Below, piece by piece: positions 12,868-24,503 of a stretch of DNA of 64,000 bases (positions are counted from its first letter, which is position 1; each line of letters begins with the position of its first letter). The stretch lies in NCBI GenBank assembly GCA_036429605.1, contig JAVFKD010000002.1, positions 2,604,001 to 2,668,000 on the forward strand. The letters are read 5' to 3'. The stretch comes from Cladobotryum mycophilum (lineage: Eukaryota; Ascomycota; Sordariomycetes; Hypocreales; Hypocreaceae). The notes beneath the pieces were generated by a model. The model was given only the letters and a program-made list of their open reading frames with translations, did no database searches and was not told the origin of the DNA. The position numbers were made by a program, and so were the translations under genes.

Positions 12868-13514
12868 GTTTATTTTTATTTTTTTATCTTTCGTCTTCTT
12901 TTACTTGGGGTCGATTGTTGGCGATTCCGTGAGATAAAATCAAGTCAATAATCTTGGAGCTCTGGGACAGCAGCAATCACAATAAATTGTAGGAACGTTG
13001 AAGAGGCAGCGAGAGAAAGAGATCCCGGGGGGGTTGATGATTCACAATTTGTCGCTCTCTTGGACGTTGAGCGGTTGTAATGTTGAAGCAATGAGCATCA
13101 AATCAGTGACTACGGTGAAGAGGGAAGAAAAGGCGGATTTCATGATGAGAGGGTGATGTTATAGCAACACAAGAAGCAGCACGTCATTGATGCAGGGAGG
13201 CTTTGTTTGGAGTCTAGAACTGGAGACCGAACTGGCTGGATGCAAAGTCGATCAAGCTTCCAAGCTCCCCCTCCCCAATCAGCTTCACTGCTTATCAACC
13301 AACAGTGGGGGAGACGCGGGGGGCCGGGGGGGGCTGGATTTGGATCTAATATCACCATCAAGCCCAGCCATCACGTCAAAAAAATGCCCGATTTTCTGCC
13401 AGTCAGTCAGTCAGTTACGCAAAAAGGGAAGCCGGACATGTATTTATGTTGTTGTTTTATTGAAAATTCGACCTCCATCTGTTCGTTTTGGGATACCTTT
13501 GCGGTTCCCCCCTT
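12868..13514. other. intergenic, 5' side of the cytochrome b561 gene
   Basis: This is the first part of the divergent promoter region between the b561 gene and the allantoicase gene. It is AT-rich next to the b561 start and has a C/G-rich patch near 13270-13335. No gene is seen. Confidence 0.5.
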
Positions 13515-14274
13515 CGATAGGTACTGTCTTGGTAAGATTGGACAGACTTGCTAGCACGCTCGACAGGTTGCATTGAGTGCTACCACACCATCACATCGGA
13601 TTGTTCTCGGTATCTGCGGGGTCAACCTTATCTCCCCGCGAAGAAGAGCAATATGGTCATATGTGAGAGAGTTTCATGCCTTGTTTGGTCATGGAACAAT
13701 GGCTACATTTGATGTTTATTAACCCTCTCAAGGGTCTTGATGTCGATCTTTTTATTATTGTCAATCTGTCTTCATCAGATCTAGTTGTGGAGATGTGAAC
13801 CTGAAAATAGCAATGTGATAGTAACAATTGGACCCGATTAAGACATCCAAAGGTAGAGCACCTCCCATAAGGCACAAACAGAATCCAAGGGTGTGATCAC
13901 TTAATGGAAGCTTATCGTCATCTACACACTATAACTAGGCGCTTCTGTTATTGCTGCTGCAGGGTAGCCGAGTACCTACTCCGAGAGATGGCTGAGCATA
14001 CAACCTTGGAGGTCTGTGAAACCATCATTCAACAGCCGCGGTTCTGTAATCCTTTAGCTCTCGCAACTACATTATCGTTTCCGAAATCAAGATGAACTGG
14101 ATGCAAGTCATCGTCAAAACTCCGGTGCAGGCGCAGTTACGGGCCGTACTTTGGGGTATCAGCCGAGTACCGGCGTCGGAGCTGGCCGATGTCCCACTCA
14201 AACATGACCGGATAACAAGTGCGGGCATCCATACAAGACCCGAGGTTTTGGGCCATCAAGGGAGGTATAGATAG
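13515..14274 (+). promoter_or_regulatory. HGATAR sites upstream of allantoicase
   Basis: Six HGATAR matches lie upstream of the allantoicase start: 13515-13520, 13627-13633 (reverse), 13816-13821, 13911-13917 (reverse), 14072-14077 (reverse) and 14269-14274. Fungal purine-catabolism genes are activated by GATA factors of the AreA/NIT2 type under nitrogen limitation. The motif is short; about two to three matches are expected by chance in this length, so the enrichment is modest. Confidence 0.4.
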
Positions 14275-14374
14275 ACACGAATACATCTTGCGACACGTAT
14301 CTTGTTCCCTTCCAGCAAGTATAGCTATACAAGAGACGGAAAATATTGTTTCAACACCCGTAATTACGAGAACC

Positions 14375-15547
14375 ATGGCATCCATTGCAGACGAAATCGA
14401 CTACAAACTTGACTCTGTCAAGGTAACCTCATTGGGTCCTAATGAGATCGACAAGACGTTCCGCTCGACATGCATAGGTAGGTAGCAGCAAAGGAAGCTG
14501 TCATCCTTCTCCCCTCCGTCTCCCCCCCAAAAAAATGCTCGTGTGATCAATTGGCTGAGTTTCATTCCTATAGACCTTGTCTCAGCAACACTGGGCGGCA
14601 AGATCCTGGCCTCTTCGGATGAATGGTTTGCCGAAGCAGCTAACCTCTTGACGCCAACACCTCCCATCAGTCAACCAGGCAAAATGGTCTACACTGGTGC
14701 CTGGTACGACGGCTGGGAGACGAGACGACACAACCAGGAGCCTTTCGACTGGGTCATTGTCCGGCTTGGTGTTGCTTCGGGTACCGTCGAGGGGATCGAG
14801 ATCGACACGGCCTTCTTCACTGGCAACTACGCGCCGGCCATTTCTGTAGAGGGTTGCTTCAGCGATAACGACGACGAGGTTGTCTCTTGGAAAGGTGGTC
14901 GCGGCAAGTGGGAGACCATCGTCGGGATCCAAGAGCTCGGGCCATCGCAGAGGCATGGCTTCAAGTTTGAGGTGCCTACCACGAAGCCGTACACTCACGT
15001 GAGGCTCAACCAGTACCCCGATGGAGGCATTGCGCGATTCCGATTATTTGGCCATGCCGTTCCCGTCTTCCCAGACGACAAGGATGCCATTTTCGATCTG
15101 GCCGCTGCTCAAAACGGTGGTGTTGCTGTTTCCTGCAGCGACCAGCACTACGGCACCAAGGACAACCTAATATTGCCGGGACGCGGAAAGGATATGGGCG
15201 ACGGATGGGAGACGAAGCGATCGCGCGGTAAGGACCATGTCGACTGGACGATTATCAAGTTGGGTGCGCCGGGGTACGTTCAGGAGTTTATCGTTGATAC
15301 TGCACACTTCAGGGGCAACTTTCCCCAGAGGATCACAATCCAAGGGATTGCGTGGAATGGGGATGGGCAGCCTGATGCTCAGTCGGAAGGCTGGCAGGAG
15401 GCTGTTGCTCCTAGCAAGACCGGTCCAGACCAGGAGCACACGTTTGCCAGTTCGATCAAGGACACACCGCTCACTCACGTCAAGCTGGTTATGATTCCGG
15501 ATGGGGGCGTCAAGAGGTTGAGGGCCCTTGGAAAGCGGGTGGCTTAG
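14375..15547 (+). CDS. DAL2: allantoicase
   Basis: Allantoicase (EC 3.5.3.4) hydrolyses allantoate to ureidoglycolate and urea in purine nitrogen salvage. Exon 1 is 14375-14477, the intron is 14478-14573 (GTAGGT...TATAG with a GCTGAG branch-like site) and exon 2 is 14574-15547, giving 358 residues, close to the usual fungal length. Two homologous allantoicase repeats are visible. The first carries YDGWETRRHN and the IDTAFFTGN strand, near residues 85-145. The second carries GDGWETKRSR and VDTAHFRGN, near 235-285. Each ends in a similar HV-L-PDGG segment. The start ATG has an ACC context and gives the expected short N-terminal extension. GATA sites upstream suggest nitrogen-catabolite control. 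Confidence 0.95.
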
Positions 15548-16186
15548 ATAGGGGGTGGTGGGTTTGGGTTGGGTTGGGTCGTGTTCGGGGTGTTTGCAGA
15601 TCTCGGCAGTGACTACTTGCAGAGAAGTCGGAGTAGGTACTTGCTTTGCTTGCCTATGTACCTGGTAGAAATGAAGTGTCGGTAACAAACAAGAACCAAT
15701 GTGTTGTTTATAGCCAATTATACATTTATATGAAGTAAACAAATAAAACCATCTCGTATGTATAGAATGGTACTCTCTACGGATACTGCTGGTACAATCA
15801 ATTAGCCAAGCGGTGTTGGGAGATTTCCTTCATATCAAACATGCCGTGCACGGGCCAATGAAATGCGACAGAGGCTGTACCTGATGACGAAGGTTACTCC
15901 GTACGGACTGCGGACGGAGCATGACGGACGGACGGCTACCTCCAAGGTTTAATATGGCATGGCATGTCAGTGGATAATTCGAGAACCACTCTCTTCATTG
16001 CCATCAAAGAAACCGAAACAAACCATCCGAATCACGCGACACCAACAAACACTCTTTTTTTGTCCCTTTTGCGCGTGGGCACGTCAAAGGACAGGGACCT
16101 CGATTACAGTGCAACCCTTTGATTCAGCTGGCTAGTCGGAACTTCCATGAGCCAGATAGTCTGGCTCTGCCCCTCCTTCCACTACT
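15548..16186. other. intergenic between allantoicase and the ankyrin-DIL gene
   Basis: This stretch holds the allantoicase 3' flank and the leader of the next gene. A TACTCCGTACGG motif sits at 15895-15906. An ATG at 16147 is out of frame with the downstream start at 16187 and opens an overlapping upstream frame. Confidence 0.5.
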
Positions 16187-18850
16187 ATGGATCTTGGGGG
16201 CTCCAGCGACGACAATGGCGAACACAAGCCACGCGCCATTCCCTCTGACCTCCCTACATCATTAGACGACCGCAGGCATGCTCCAAACGAATGGGTAGTT
16301 CCAGAAACGGAGTTGTATGATGGTTGGCAAGGTCAGTAGTAGCTCCATTTTATTGCAGCGTTCTGGTTCTGCTTCCGGTCATTGGAATGTGCATGCTAAC
16401 CCCCAAGTGCAGGACAGTCCCAGTTCCTCACCACGCCAGCTCTAGCGAAACCTCTCAACTTTGAAAACCTGTCTCTGAACGACAGGGAATACGACGGTCT
16501 GGTAGGAAGCGCGCCGAAAGATAGCGATACGCGGTTGATGGAGATGTTGGCGGCACAGGCGGCCCATCGGACGGAGCCTGTCCTGGAGGACGAGCAGGCC
16601 ATCGCCGACGATGAAAACATGACGGAATCAGAAAAGAAGGATATACTACAAAGGGCATTAAACACGGCTTCTAGCAACGGCGATGAGGACAAGGTCAAGA
16701 AGCTGCTGAGTGGCAACGTCAAATCATTCGTGGACCCCAATCTTCCAGACGAGGATGGCACGCCACCCCTCATATATGCCAGTTGCTTTGTTAGTTACCG
16801 CCCTCTTCCCCGGGATACCTCTAGAATCACGTATATTGACAGTGCATTAGGGTCACGAGGCTGTCGTAAAAGCTCTGATCGAAGGCGGCGCCGATGTCAA
16901 CCAACAAGACCGCAACCAATGGACTCCGCTGATGTGGGCGATGACGAACCGACACAAGGGCATCGCGAAGCTTTTGCTAGATAATAAGGCATCTTCGGAT
17001 CAAAAGACATCATCCGGAAGAACTGCACTCGATTTCGTTCCCCCCGATAGCGATATACCGTTTTACCTGCACGACAATGGATACAATATCGGATCAGCTG
17101 GTGTCATGGGTGATTTCTATAATCCTGGCTTTGGTCAAGATAAATTTGAGGAAGAGCTCGCCGAGAATGAGATGCGGAGGCGACTAATGATGGAGAGTGC
17201 CCGGGATCTAGAGGTTGACCTGGGTAATGTTGGAATGGACGATCAACCAGAGGTGCGTACAACTCGAGGCCGAACCTTGCGATATTTACCATGAGAACAA
17301 TTTTTTAACAATGCACACAGCCTGCCGATGAATTCGAAGAAGAACAGCAAGAGTTTGACTGGAGCCGATGTCTCTATGATCAAATGTTTGTCTTCCAAGA
17401 GCACGAGTTGGATCGAATATTGGACATTGTCATCACCAAAATGACACCCCAGAGGTCGCCATCACAAAAGCCTGTCCCCGCCAACATGATATTTCTCAGT
17501 GCAAGATACGCCCATTATCACTCTAGCCCTGAATTGCTGGAGAGGCTTCTCGTCACCGCCATGGAAAGAATCAATGACGTTGTCGAGAAATACCAGTGGG
17601 ATATGACTATACTGGCATTTTGGATATCGAATGCGACATTGCTCTTACATTACCTCAAGAAGGATGCCGGGCTAGTAGAGGCAACGACCGAATTTCAGGC
17701 GCAACTTGCCGAGCTGATTAACGAAATTTTTATTCTCATTGTTCGCGACGCCGAGAGACGGCTTGACAAGGTTCTTGATGTTGCTATGCTAGAGCATGAA
17801 ACAATACCCGGGTTTGAGGACATTGCGTTCCAAAACGAGTGGAAGCTCTTTAAGAGGAAAACGATTGTCAAGGAAGAGCCTCTCGAGAAGCGGTTTAAGC
17901 CGCCATCACCAAAACAGCGAGCGAAGCCGGCACCACGGAACGTGACGTCTCTTTTATCGTCAACACTATTTGTTCTCGACCTATACGATGTCCATTCCGT
18001 AATTACGACACAGATTATTTCACAGCTCCTGTACTGGCTCGGCGCAGAGTTGTTCAACAGGATCATGTCGAACAGGAAATACCTCGCTAGAACAAAGGCG
18101 ATGCAGATTCGCATGAACATCTCGGTTTTGGAGGATTGGGCACGAACCAACAACAGGCAGGCAGAGCACTATGAGGGCGGCGAGATGAACGCATCGGGAG
18201 AGACGACGATTGATGCAGCAAGGCGGTATATGGCTCCCGTCATTCAACTTTTACAATGGCTACAGTGCTTCTCGTCACTGGAGTCGGATGATTTCGAGTC
18301 CCTTGTCGGAACGCTACAACAACTAAAGAGACTTATACCTCAGCAACTGATTCATTCAGCTACGCATTACCGGCCAGAGGTGGGTGAGAAGGGTCTTCCA
18401 AAGAGTGCTCTAAAGTATCTACTTGCCATCCAGAAAGAGGCCGCGCTGAAGAGGGATCGTCGTCGTAGTCGGGCAAACTCACCGCTCCCACCGCAGGATA
18501 GCGTCCCATCTACTCCGATCAAGGCTATGCCACCCAACGGCGGTTTCGGACTGGGAACTCCGGGCAGTCTACAACCCAGCACACCGAGTATAAAAGAGAT
18601 GGATTCAGATGGAGAGGAGGAGCTGCCGGAAAACCTGCTGTTGGATCCGGCGTTTATGCTACCATTTTCACTACCATCGGTGACGGACATGCTGGTTTCG
18701 TACGGAGCTGGATTCGGAGGGGTGAACCGGGAGAGGGAGCGCAAGTACATCCCGACGGTGCCGCCGGAATTTTTAGAAAAGTTGGAAGTCAGCGGGACGC
18801 GCAATGCACCCATGTTTGAGGAGAAGGACTGGGAGAATGAAGAGGTATGA
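16187..18850 (+). CDS. ankyrin-repeat and DIL-domain protein
   Basis: Exons are 16187-16331, 16413-16789, 16851-17252 and 17321-18850, joined by GT-AG introns of 81, 61 and 68 bp, giving 817 residues. Ankyrin repeats occupy about residues 140-235, with GHEAVVKALIEGGADVN and the following WTPLMWA unit. A linker follows, then a DIL (dilute) domain at about 515-680. In class V myosins the DIL domain forms part of the cargo-binding tail, but there is no motor here. This architecture is a recognised fungal family of 'DIL and ankyrin domain' proteins without a settled role. The C-terminal part is Ser/Pro-rich, then has a conserved FMLPFSLPS segment and an acidic end. A role in vesicle or organelle positioning is inference from the DIL domain only. 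Confidence 0.9.
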
Positions 18851-20675
18851 GGCATATACGGACGGAGTACGTGTGGTTGTACATGGCTGGAAAGTGGATT
18901 CCAAGTCTACAAGGTGTGCCCTTGAAGGAAGAGCGTGGGCGGTGGAACACGGAGTGACGGATTATTGAAGGATGGATCGGTCAAACTCTACGACTTGTAC
19001 ATAATGGGCAACAAAACTTGATGAACGAAACAAAGCATATGCATGTCGAATCTTGGGTTGCTGGTTTACGAGATAGCCACTGACGATGCCGAGCCAATAG
19101 CCGGCTATGTGGGTAAGAAGATACGGTAAGGCGAGAATAAAACCAAACTTTCTTCTTTCTTTGCTCATGGTGCAAAACCCAATGCAAGGCCCAATGCAAG
19201 GCTTCAGGGGTTGAGAAAACAACGTGTGGTGACGGAGCGAGAAGAAGGCTGGCCCTACGTGCATAGGGCTATCGAAAAGGAGGGTAGGATGGGTCGACGT
19301 ACTTGAAGTAGCACCAGTAAAAGAAAACTCTGCTGCTGTTATAGGGCGAGCGCCAAACCTTGGCCCAAGCTTGTTGGAGCCCGGTTATTGATGTGGGTGA
19401 AGATATGGCCTGGCCTGGGTAGACAGGGTTGGAACATGTTGTGGGAACAAACAAAAAAAAAAAAAGGTATCAATCAATTGGATGAATGGAGTATTTAATC
19501 ACATGCGATTCGATGGATCGATGGGGGTTGCCAAGAGGAACGAGTGGGTTATAGATTGTGGATTGTGGGTTCTTCACGTGTTTGACAGCAAAACAAGGCG
19601 TTGTGAGTTGAAGACCGGGGGATGGGAAGGGATGAGAGCTTGAACAATGAATCCACCATCACAAACGGTGTTTTTTTGGCTGAAGAATGATCATGTTGGA
19701 CAGAAAAACTTGTTTGTGTGAACGCCACTTGAGTTGGTTCTGCTCTTTTTCGGCTACGTTTCAGGAACAAACAAGAATAGAATGAACAGCGAAGCAAAGA
19801 TGGATAAGTTTTCTTCTTTCTTTTTTTCTCTTTCTTTCTGTCTTTCCCTCTTTCCTAATATTAAGAAAATAAATGCCTCTCTTATAAGCAAAAGTAAATG
19901 GCGTTATGTAATGCAGGGTAAGAAAAAAGAAATATCTCGAAAAAAGAATAAAAATAAATAAATGAATAAAAAAAAACTTGATAATTTTATCACTTTACTG
20001 TCCGGTTAACCACTGGAGAGGTTTATTTTTCTTTCCGGCTCAGGTACCGCCTACCGCCGTCGCCAGCAGCTGAGGCATTTGAGATTTTTAGCGCGTCCCA
20101 AGTTTTTTTTTTGAGAGCTTTGTTCTCCACTTGAGGGAAAGCGTGGAAGCTTGGATTCTGTGTTCCAGCTAGGGGAGAGGGGACGGGGACAAGCTTCCAG
20201 CCACGTTTGACAAACCAAACAAGCAACGGAAGGGAAAAAAAAAGAAGTTGGATTTTGATTCAAGGGTTGGTCAAGTTCCCTATTTTTTCCATTTTTACCA
20301 AAGAGCTGGGATGGGATGGGCTGGGGGGGGAAGGAAGCTGATCCATGTAACCACCGTAACAACACGAGCCATTTGGGCCATTTCCCCCTTGTTTGTTTTG
20401 TTTTCGCTGCTGGGGGCTGAGATGACATTGATGCGTGCACTTTAATTTTTTCACTTGGACTTGTACCTTGACCTTTGACCTTGACCTTGCAAGTCCTTGG
20501 CTTTTTTTCTTCGTCCGGGGTGTATGTGTGTGCTCGCTTGCGGAGAGGAGGGTATTTCGCGAACGTTCTGGCGAGATTTGTTTTGTTGAGAGGGAGAGGA
20601 CTAAGCGAAAGAGCCTCATAAATAGAGACAAAGCGTCATTGCTTTTTTTTTGAGGAGAGATTGGGGAGTGCAATC

Positions 20676-20695
20676 TTTTTTTTTTTTTTTTTTTT
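20676..20695. repeat. poly-T run
   Basis: Twenty consecutive T bases in intergenic DNA. Confidence 0.9.
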
Positions 20696-22528
20696 GGCAG
20701 AAATGAGGCGTCGGCAAACCGGGTAGATTTTACTCGAGATCCAAGCCATGAGAGAGAGAGATTGGATCTTACCTGTTACTCCATAGTTCCGTAGGCTGAT
20801 CATCTCCATAGCTGTGATGATTGGCTTTGTCTCTCTCTCTCGTCTGACCTGACCTGACCTGACCTGAGCTTGGGGGCGGGGAGGCGGTAGCTGGGTCTAT
20901 TTTCCAACGACGCAAGGGATGAAAAAAAAAGCATGGACATGATTCAATAAACCAAACCAATAAACACTTTGAGAACAATGCTTTGCCTGACAGGTAACAC
21001 ATTCTCCGTCTGTCCATCCATCAGTTCAAGACACGGCAACTACAAGCGGGGAGGGAGGGGAGAAATCCCTCTCACATCAGATCAGACCATTTCAACGGGG
21101 ATGGATGCTTCCAAATTGACATGTGTAATGTAGTTCCTCTCAACGTGCCATTCTCCTCCGTCTTCATGCTCGCACAAAAACACGACCTCTAGAGGAGGCA
21201 GAGGCGGAGGGGACATTTTACGAGGTATGGAGCAAAACACACGGATACCAATCAGTTCTCGTTCCATGAGTGTAATATGCCCTCCCGTTCATAATGCATT
21301 GCAGAGTCGTAGTACGACCGAGCTTGTGCATATTTCTTTCTTTCTCTTTCCCTCTCTTGCTGCTCTTGCGCGCGCACAAAGCTGTATGAACGGAGATTGC
21401 ACTGCTGCAATAGCTGACTATTCAGCTCCTCCAGCTTGCATATATTCCTACCTTGGAGAGTGTTTTGTAAGCATTACCATGCGGTGTTTTAGTAACAGAA
21501 CAAAGAAAAGAAGAAGGAAAAAAAAACACATTTCGGTGGGAAAGGGAAGAGTTAGCGTTGCCATCGGTCCTGACGGTCGGGGAGGCTGCATGCAGTAGTA
21601 GACTTCTTTTAGGGGGCGCATCTCCGATTCAATTTGACTTTTTTTGCCTTCCGTGATGATTCATTGGCGAGGCGGCGTTACGACCATTTGAGACTTGTGT
21701 TTATAGCACGAGGGAAGTAAGGTACCTAGGGCTGGGCTCTTTGGGGAGGAGGATGAGGGAAGCAGAGTACGGAGTACAAGTAGTAGTAGTAGTTCAAAAA
21801 GTAGTCCAACTGCCGGTTGCGAAATAGGTCGAGCCGTGGCGCAAAACCGGGAGCAAGGTGGATGGTCGTGGTGGTAGTGGTGACCTTGTTTGCAACGGGT
21901 ACCTTGCATGAGGGAAGAGCCCAGCCCCGGCACGCCATCCCCTTACCGGCCGCCGGTTTTTTTAGGACGATGGATGGATGAGATGAGATGAGATGGGGGG
22001 ATGGTATGGTATAATTTGGGAGGGAATGGGATGGTATCATGGGATGGGAGAAGGGAAAGGAAGAGAGGGAGGCTACGACGCTGACTGTTTCTGGTTCTCA
22101 GACCATGTCGTGCTGAGAATATTTTCCCCCTCTCTCTTATTAATATTATTCCTTGTTTTTTTATTTTCTTATGCATGAGTATTATTGGTGATTCCGATAT
22201 CAACATGCATGCGTTAGGCAGTAGATGAAAAGCCAAACCCATTGGTCGAAGCAGCCATATCACATTGTCCAGCTGTTGGTGTCGAATAGAAACAAACGCC
22301 TGCTCCGTACTCCGCAGTCTGTGATGTAATTCCGCGCCTAAAGTTATTGTATTTTGCTGGGCGTTTGGCATTGACCTATCCCATTCGATGCCGAGACCAT
22401 GCACGATGAGAGAAGAGATGAGTCGACTGTCTGTGAGCCTCCCCCACGCTGCAAGCGAGATGCAGCACGATAATTGACGGAGGGAGGGAGATGTGAGATA
22501 CGAAATGACGAGTGACGAGTGACGGGTG

Positions 22529-22530
<2 letters not shown>

Positions 22531-22559
<29 letters not shown>
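22531..22559. repeat. (GA)n microsatellite
   Basis: A GA dinucleotide run of about 14 units, preceded by short GTGAC tandem units. Confidence 0.9.
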
Positions 22560-22563
<4 letters not shown>

Positions 22564-23021
22564 AGTGTGCATGCATACGTGTCGGTGTCAGTTGACCCCA
22601 TTGCGGCGGCCCTTGTTGCTGCCCTCTCATTGGCCCCATGTCCGTTTGCATGTCAAACTGGGAGAAAAGAGACAAAGCTTGGGAACAAATTGGAAGCGGT
22701 GTTGATGTGGCGGCTCGTGGATGGGTGTGGATGCGGTGATGGGCATGCAAGGCGGACTTTGGTGGACTGATTGGACTGGTGGATGCATTTTTTTAGGCTT
22801 GCACATGGCTTTTTGGCTTGCGCATCTTGGCTTTCTTGAAAAAAGAAAAGTGGATACTCAGCGCCAGCGAGCCGGGTCCATTTCCCCGATCCTGGGCTCA
22901 GATTAGAAGAACAGAAAGAGAGGAATAGAATAGAATAAATATAATAAAATAAAATAAAATAACAGGCAACTAGAAAAAAGAATGGTAGTAGTAGTATGTA
23001 CTTGTTAAAAGAGGGTATTAT

Positions 23022-23163
23022 GACGGTAGGGCCACCCGCTATAACCATACCGCTCAAAGGGGACCTCGAAAAGGGAGTGGGACAGGGTAAAGGGCCAACA
23101 GACATTACCTGATCGGGCAATAGTGGGCTGCACTAAAAGGTCAGTGGGTGACCAACTACCGTC
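23022..23163. repeat. 142-bp unit bounded by inverted repeats
   Basis: The unit starts with GACGGTAG and ends with CTACCGTC, which are perfect complements. Similarity continues inwards with gaps (GGCCACCCGCT against GGTCACCCACT on the other strand). A T7 run follows directly at 23164. It could be a small miniature transposable element, or a structured RNA ending at a Pol III-like T-run. It does not match 5S rRNA, U6 or a tRNA as far as I can tell. Confidence 0.45.
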
Positions 23164-23935
23164 TTTTTTTATTTTTATTTTTATTATTTTTAATATTTTT
23201 TTTAATACTTGCACGATGGCGATGGTTTCTATTTTTTTCCTTTTTCTTCTTCTTGCTTTTCTTATCCCTCACCAAGATCTTTGCGCGGTGTGCGTAGCGT
23301 GCATGGCTTGTGATCCCTTATGCATCACGGCATTACATTACATGACATGACATGGCATGACATGGGGGGGACGGATGGAGGGAGGGTCGGAGGGTCAGTG
23401 AGGGATTGGGGGAGGAGAGAAGAGAGAGAGAGACCAGTAACAGCAAATTGGACTGTCTCAATGCGCGCTGTCCGCCCCCAATCTGTTTGCTTTCAACCAC
23501 TCGGGTCTGCCCTGCATCATGATAAAGAACCTATCTCATGTACCTAAACCAAAGGCCTCAGCTTCTTCGCAACCCTGTCCCCCCGTCGTAAGACAACGCA
23601 CCTTTTTCCTTTTCTTTTTTCCTTTTCCTTTTCGTGCCTTTTTTGGCTCAAGACAAGTGTGCGTGTGTGTGAATGGACCATTTGTGATTTACTACTTCCC
23701 GCGTGGCTGTTTTTCTTGTCTCCTCCGTCTCCGTCTCCCCCAGATTTTCTTAGAAAGCATACATATTCAGCCTCGATCCCACATCCTTGTGATCCATCTC
23801 TCTCATACACACTCTACACACTCTCTCTGCCTCTCATCCCCCCATCTTATCTTGTATATGCCTGTTTGTGCCTCATGTGTGGTTACAATTTTAGCTGTGT
23901 GTATAGTAACGACGTACGAAGAAGACCTTTCATGA

Positions 23936-24503
23936 CTCTCACGCCAAAATAAGAAAAAAAAAGGAAAGAAAAAAAGAAGGAAAAGGAATATAAGGGGATA
24001 AAAAAAGAAAATATTGGGAGAGAGCTGCACCCTGCCGACTTGCATCCTTTTTACAACCGACCACGACGACACAATCTGCAAACACCCTTTTGGCCGTTTG
24101 CAGCAGCTACGACTTACGACCTTGGGCAGCGTGTCGACACGCAGCAAGCCTATCTACTCATCATTACAATCTATTGCTATTATTATCATTATAAGCTTAG
24201 CTGGTCTACGCCGCCTCGCTTCCTCCCCCGATCCTCATCGACTCACCTCGACACCTCGATCAGACATACTCGAGTACCTGAGGAAAGTTCGAGGCACATC
24301 TTATTCTCTCTTTCACACACACATACATACATACAACACCAAAACTTCCTCACCGATTGATTTCGTTTGCCACGTTAAAACTGGATCATCGCCGCTTTGG
24401 AAAGTTTATTAAGCGCTGCGTCCGCGTTGTCTCTCCCACCGACAAGTCCCAATCGGATTGCCAGGTCTCTTCGGCATCTTCAAAGGGATCGTCTCTAAAG
24501 ACC
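23936..24503 (+). promoter_or_regulatory. ATG-free leader and promoter of the TBC gene
   Basis: No ATG occurs on the plus strand in these 568 bases, although about nine would be expected by chance. The stretch runs directly into the first in-frame ATG of the Rab GAP. It contains purine-rich then CT/CA-rich tracts typical of fungal leaders. This suggests that much of it is transcribed as a long 5' untranslated region. Confidence 0.5.

Larger units (their letters stand above)
18851..23935. other. 5-kb repeat-rich intergenic stretch, no supported gene
   Basis: This stretch contains TACGGAGTA-type motifs (near 18864, 21769 and 22303), a CTGAC pentamer array at about 20845-20867, a T20 run at 20676-20695, a GA microsatellite at 22531-22559 and an inverted-repeat unit at 23022-23163. 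Open frames are low-complexity and are not supported as genes. Confidence 0.6.

Noticed and set aside
23100..23165. 5S rRNA-like GTGGGTGACC segment with a terminal T-run
   Set aside because: Similarity to fungal 5S rRNA is limited to this short piece. The unit is too long and the internal control elements do not match.
24357..24503. N-terminal extension of the Rab GAP frame upstream of 24504
   Set aside because: The extension contains no ATG and opens only from a TTG, so I start the protein at 24504.
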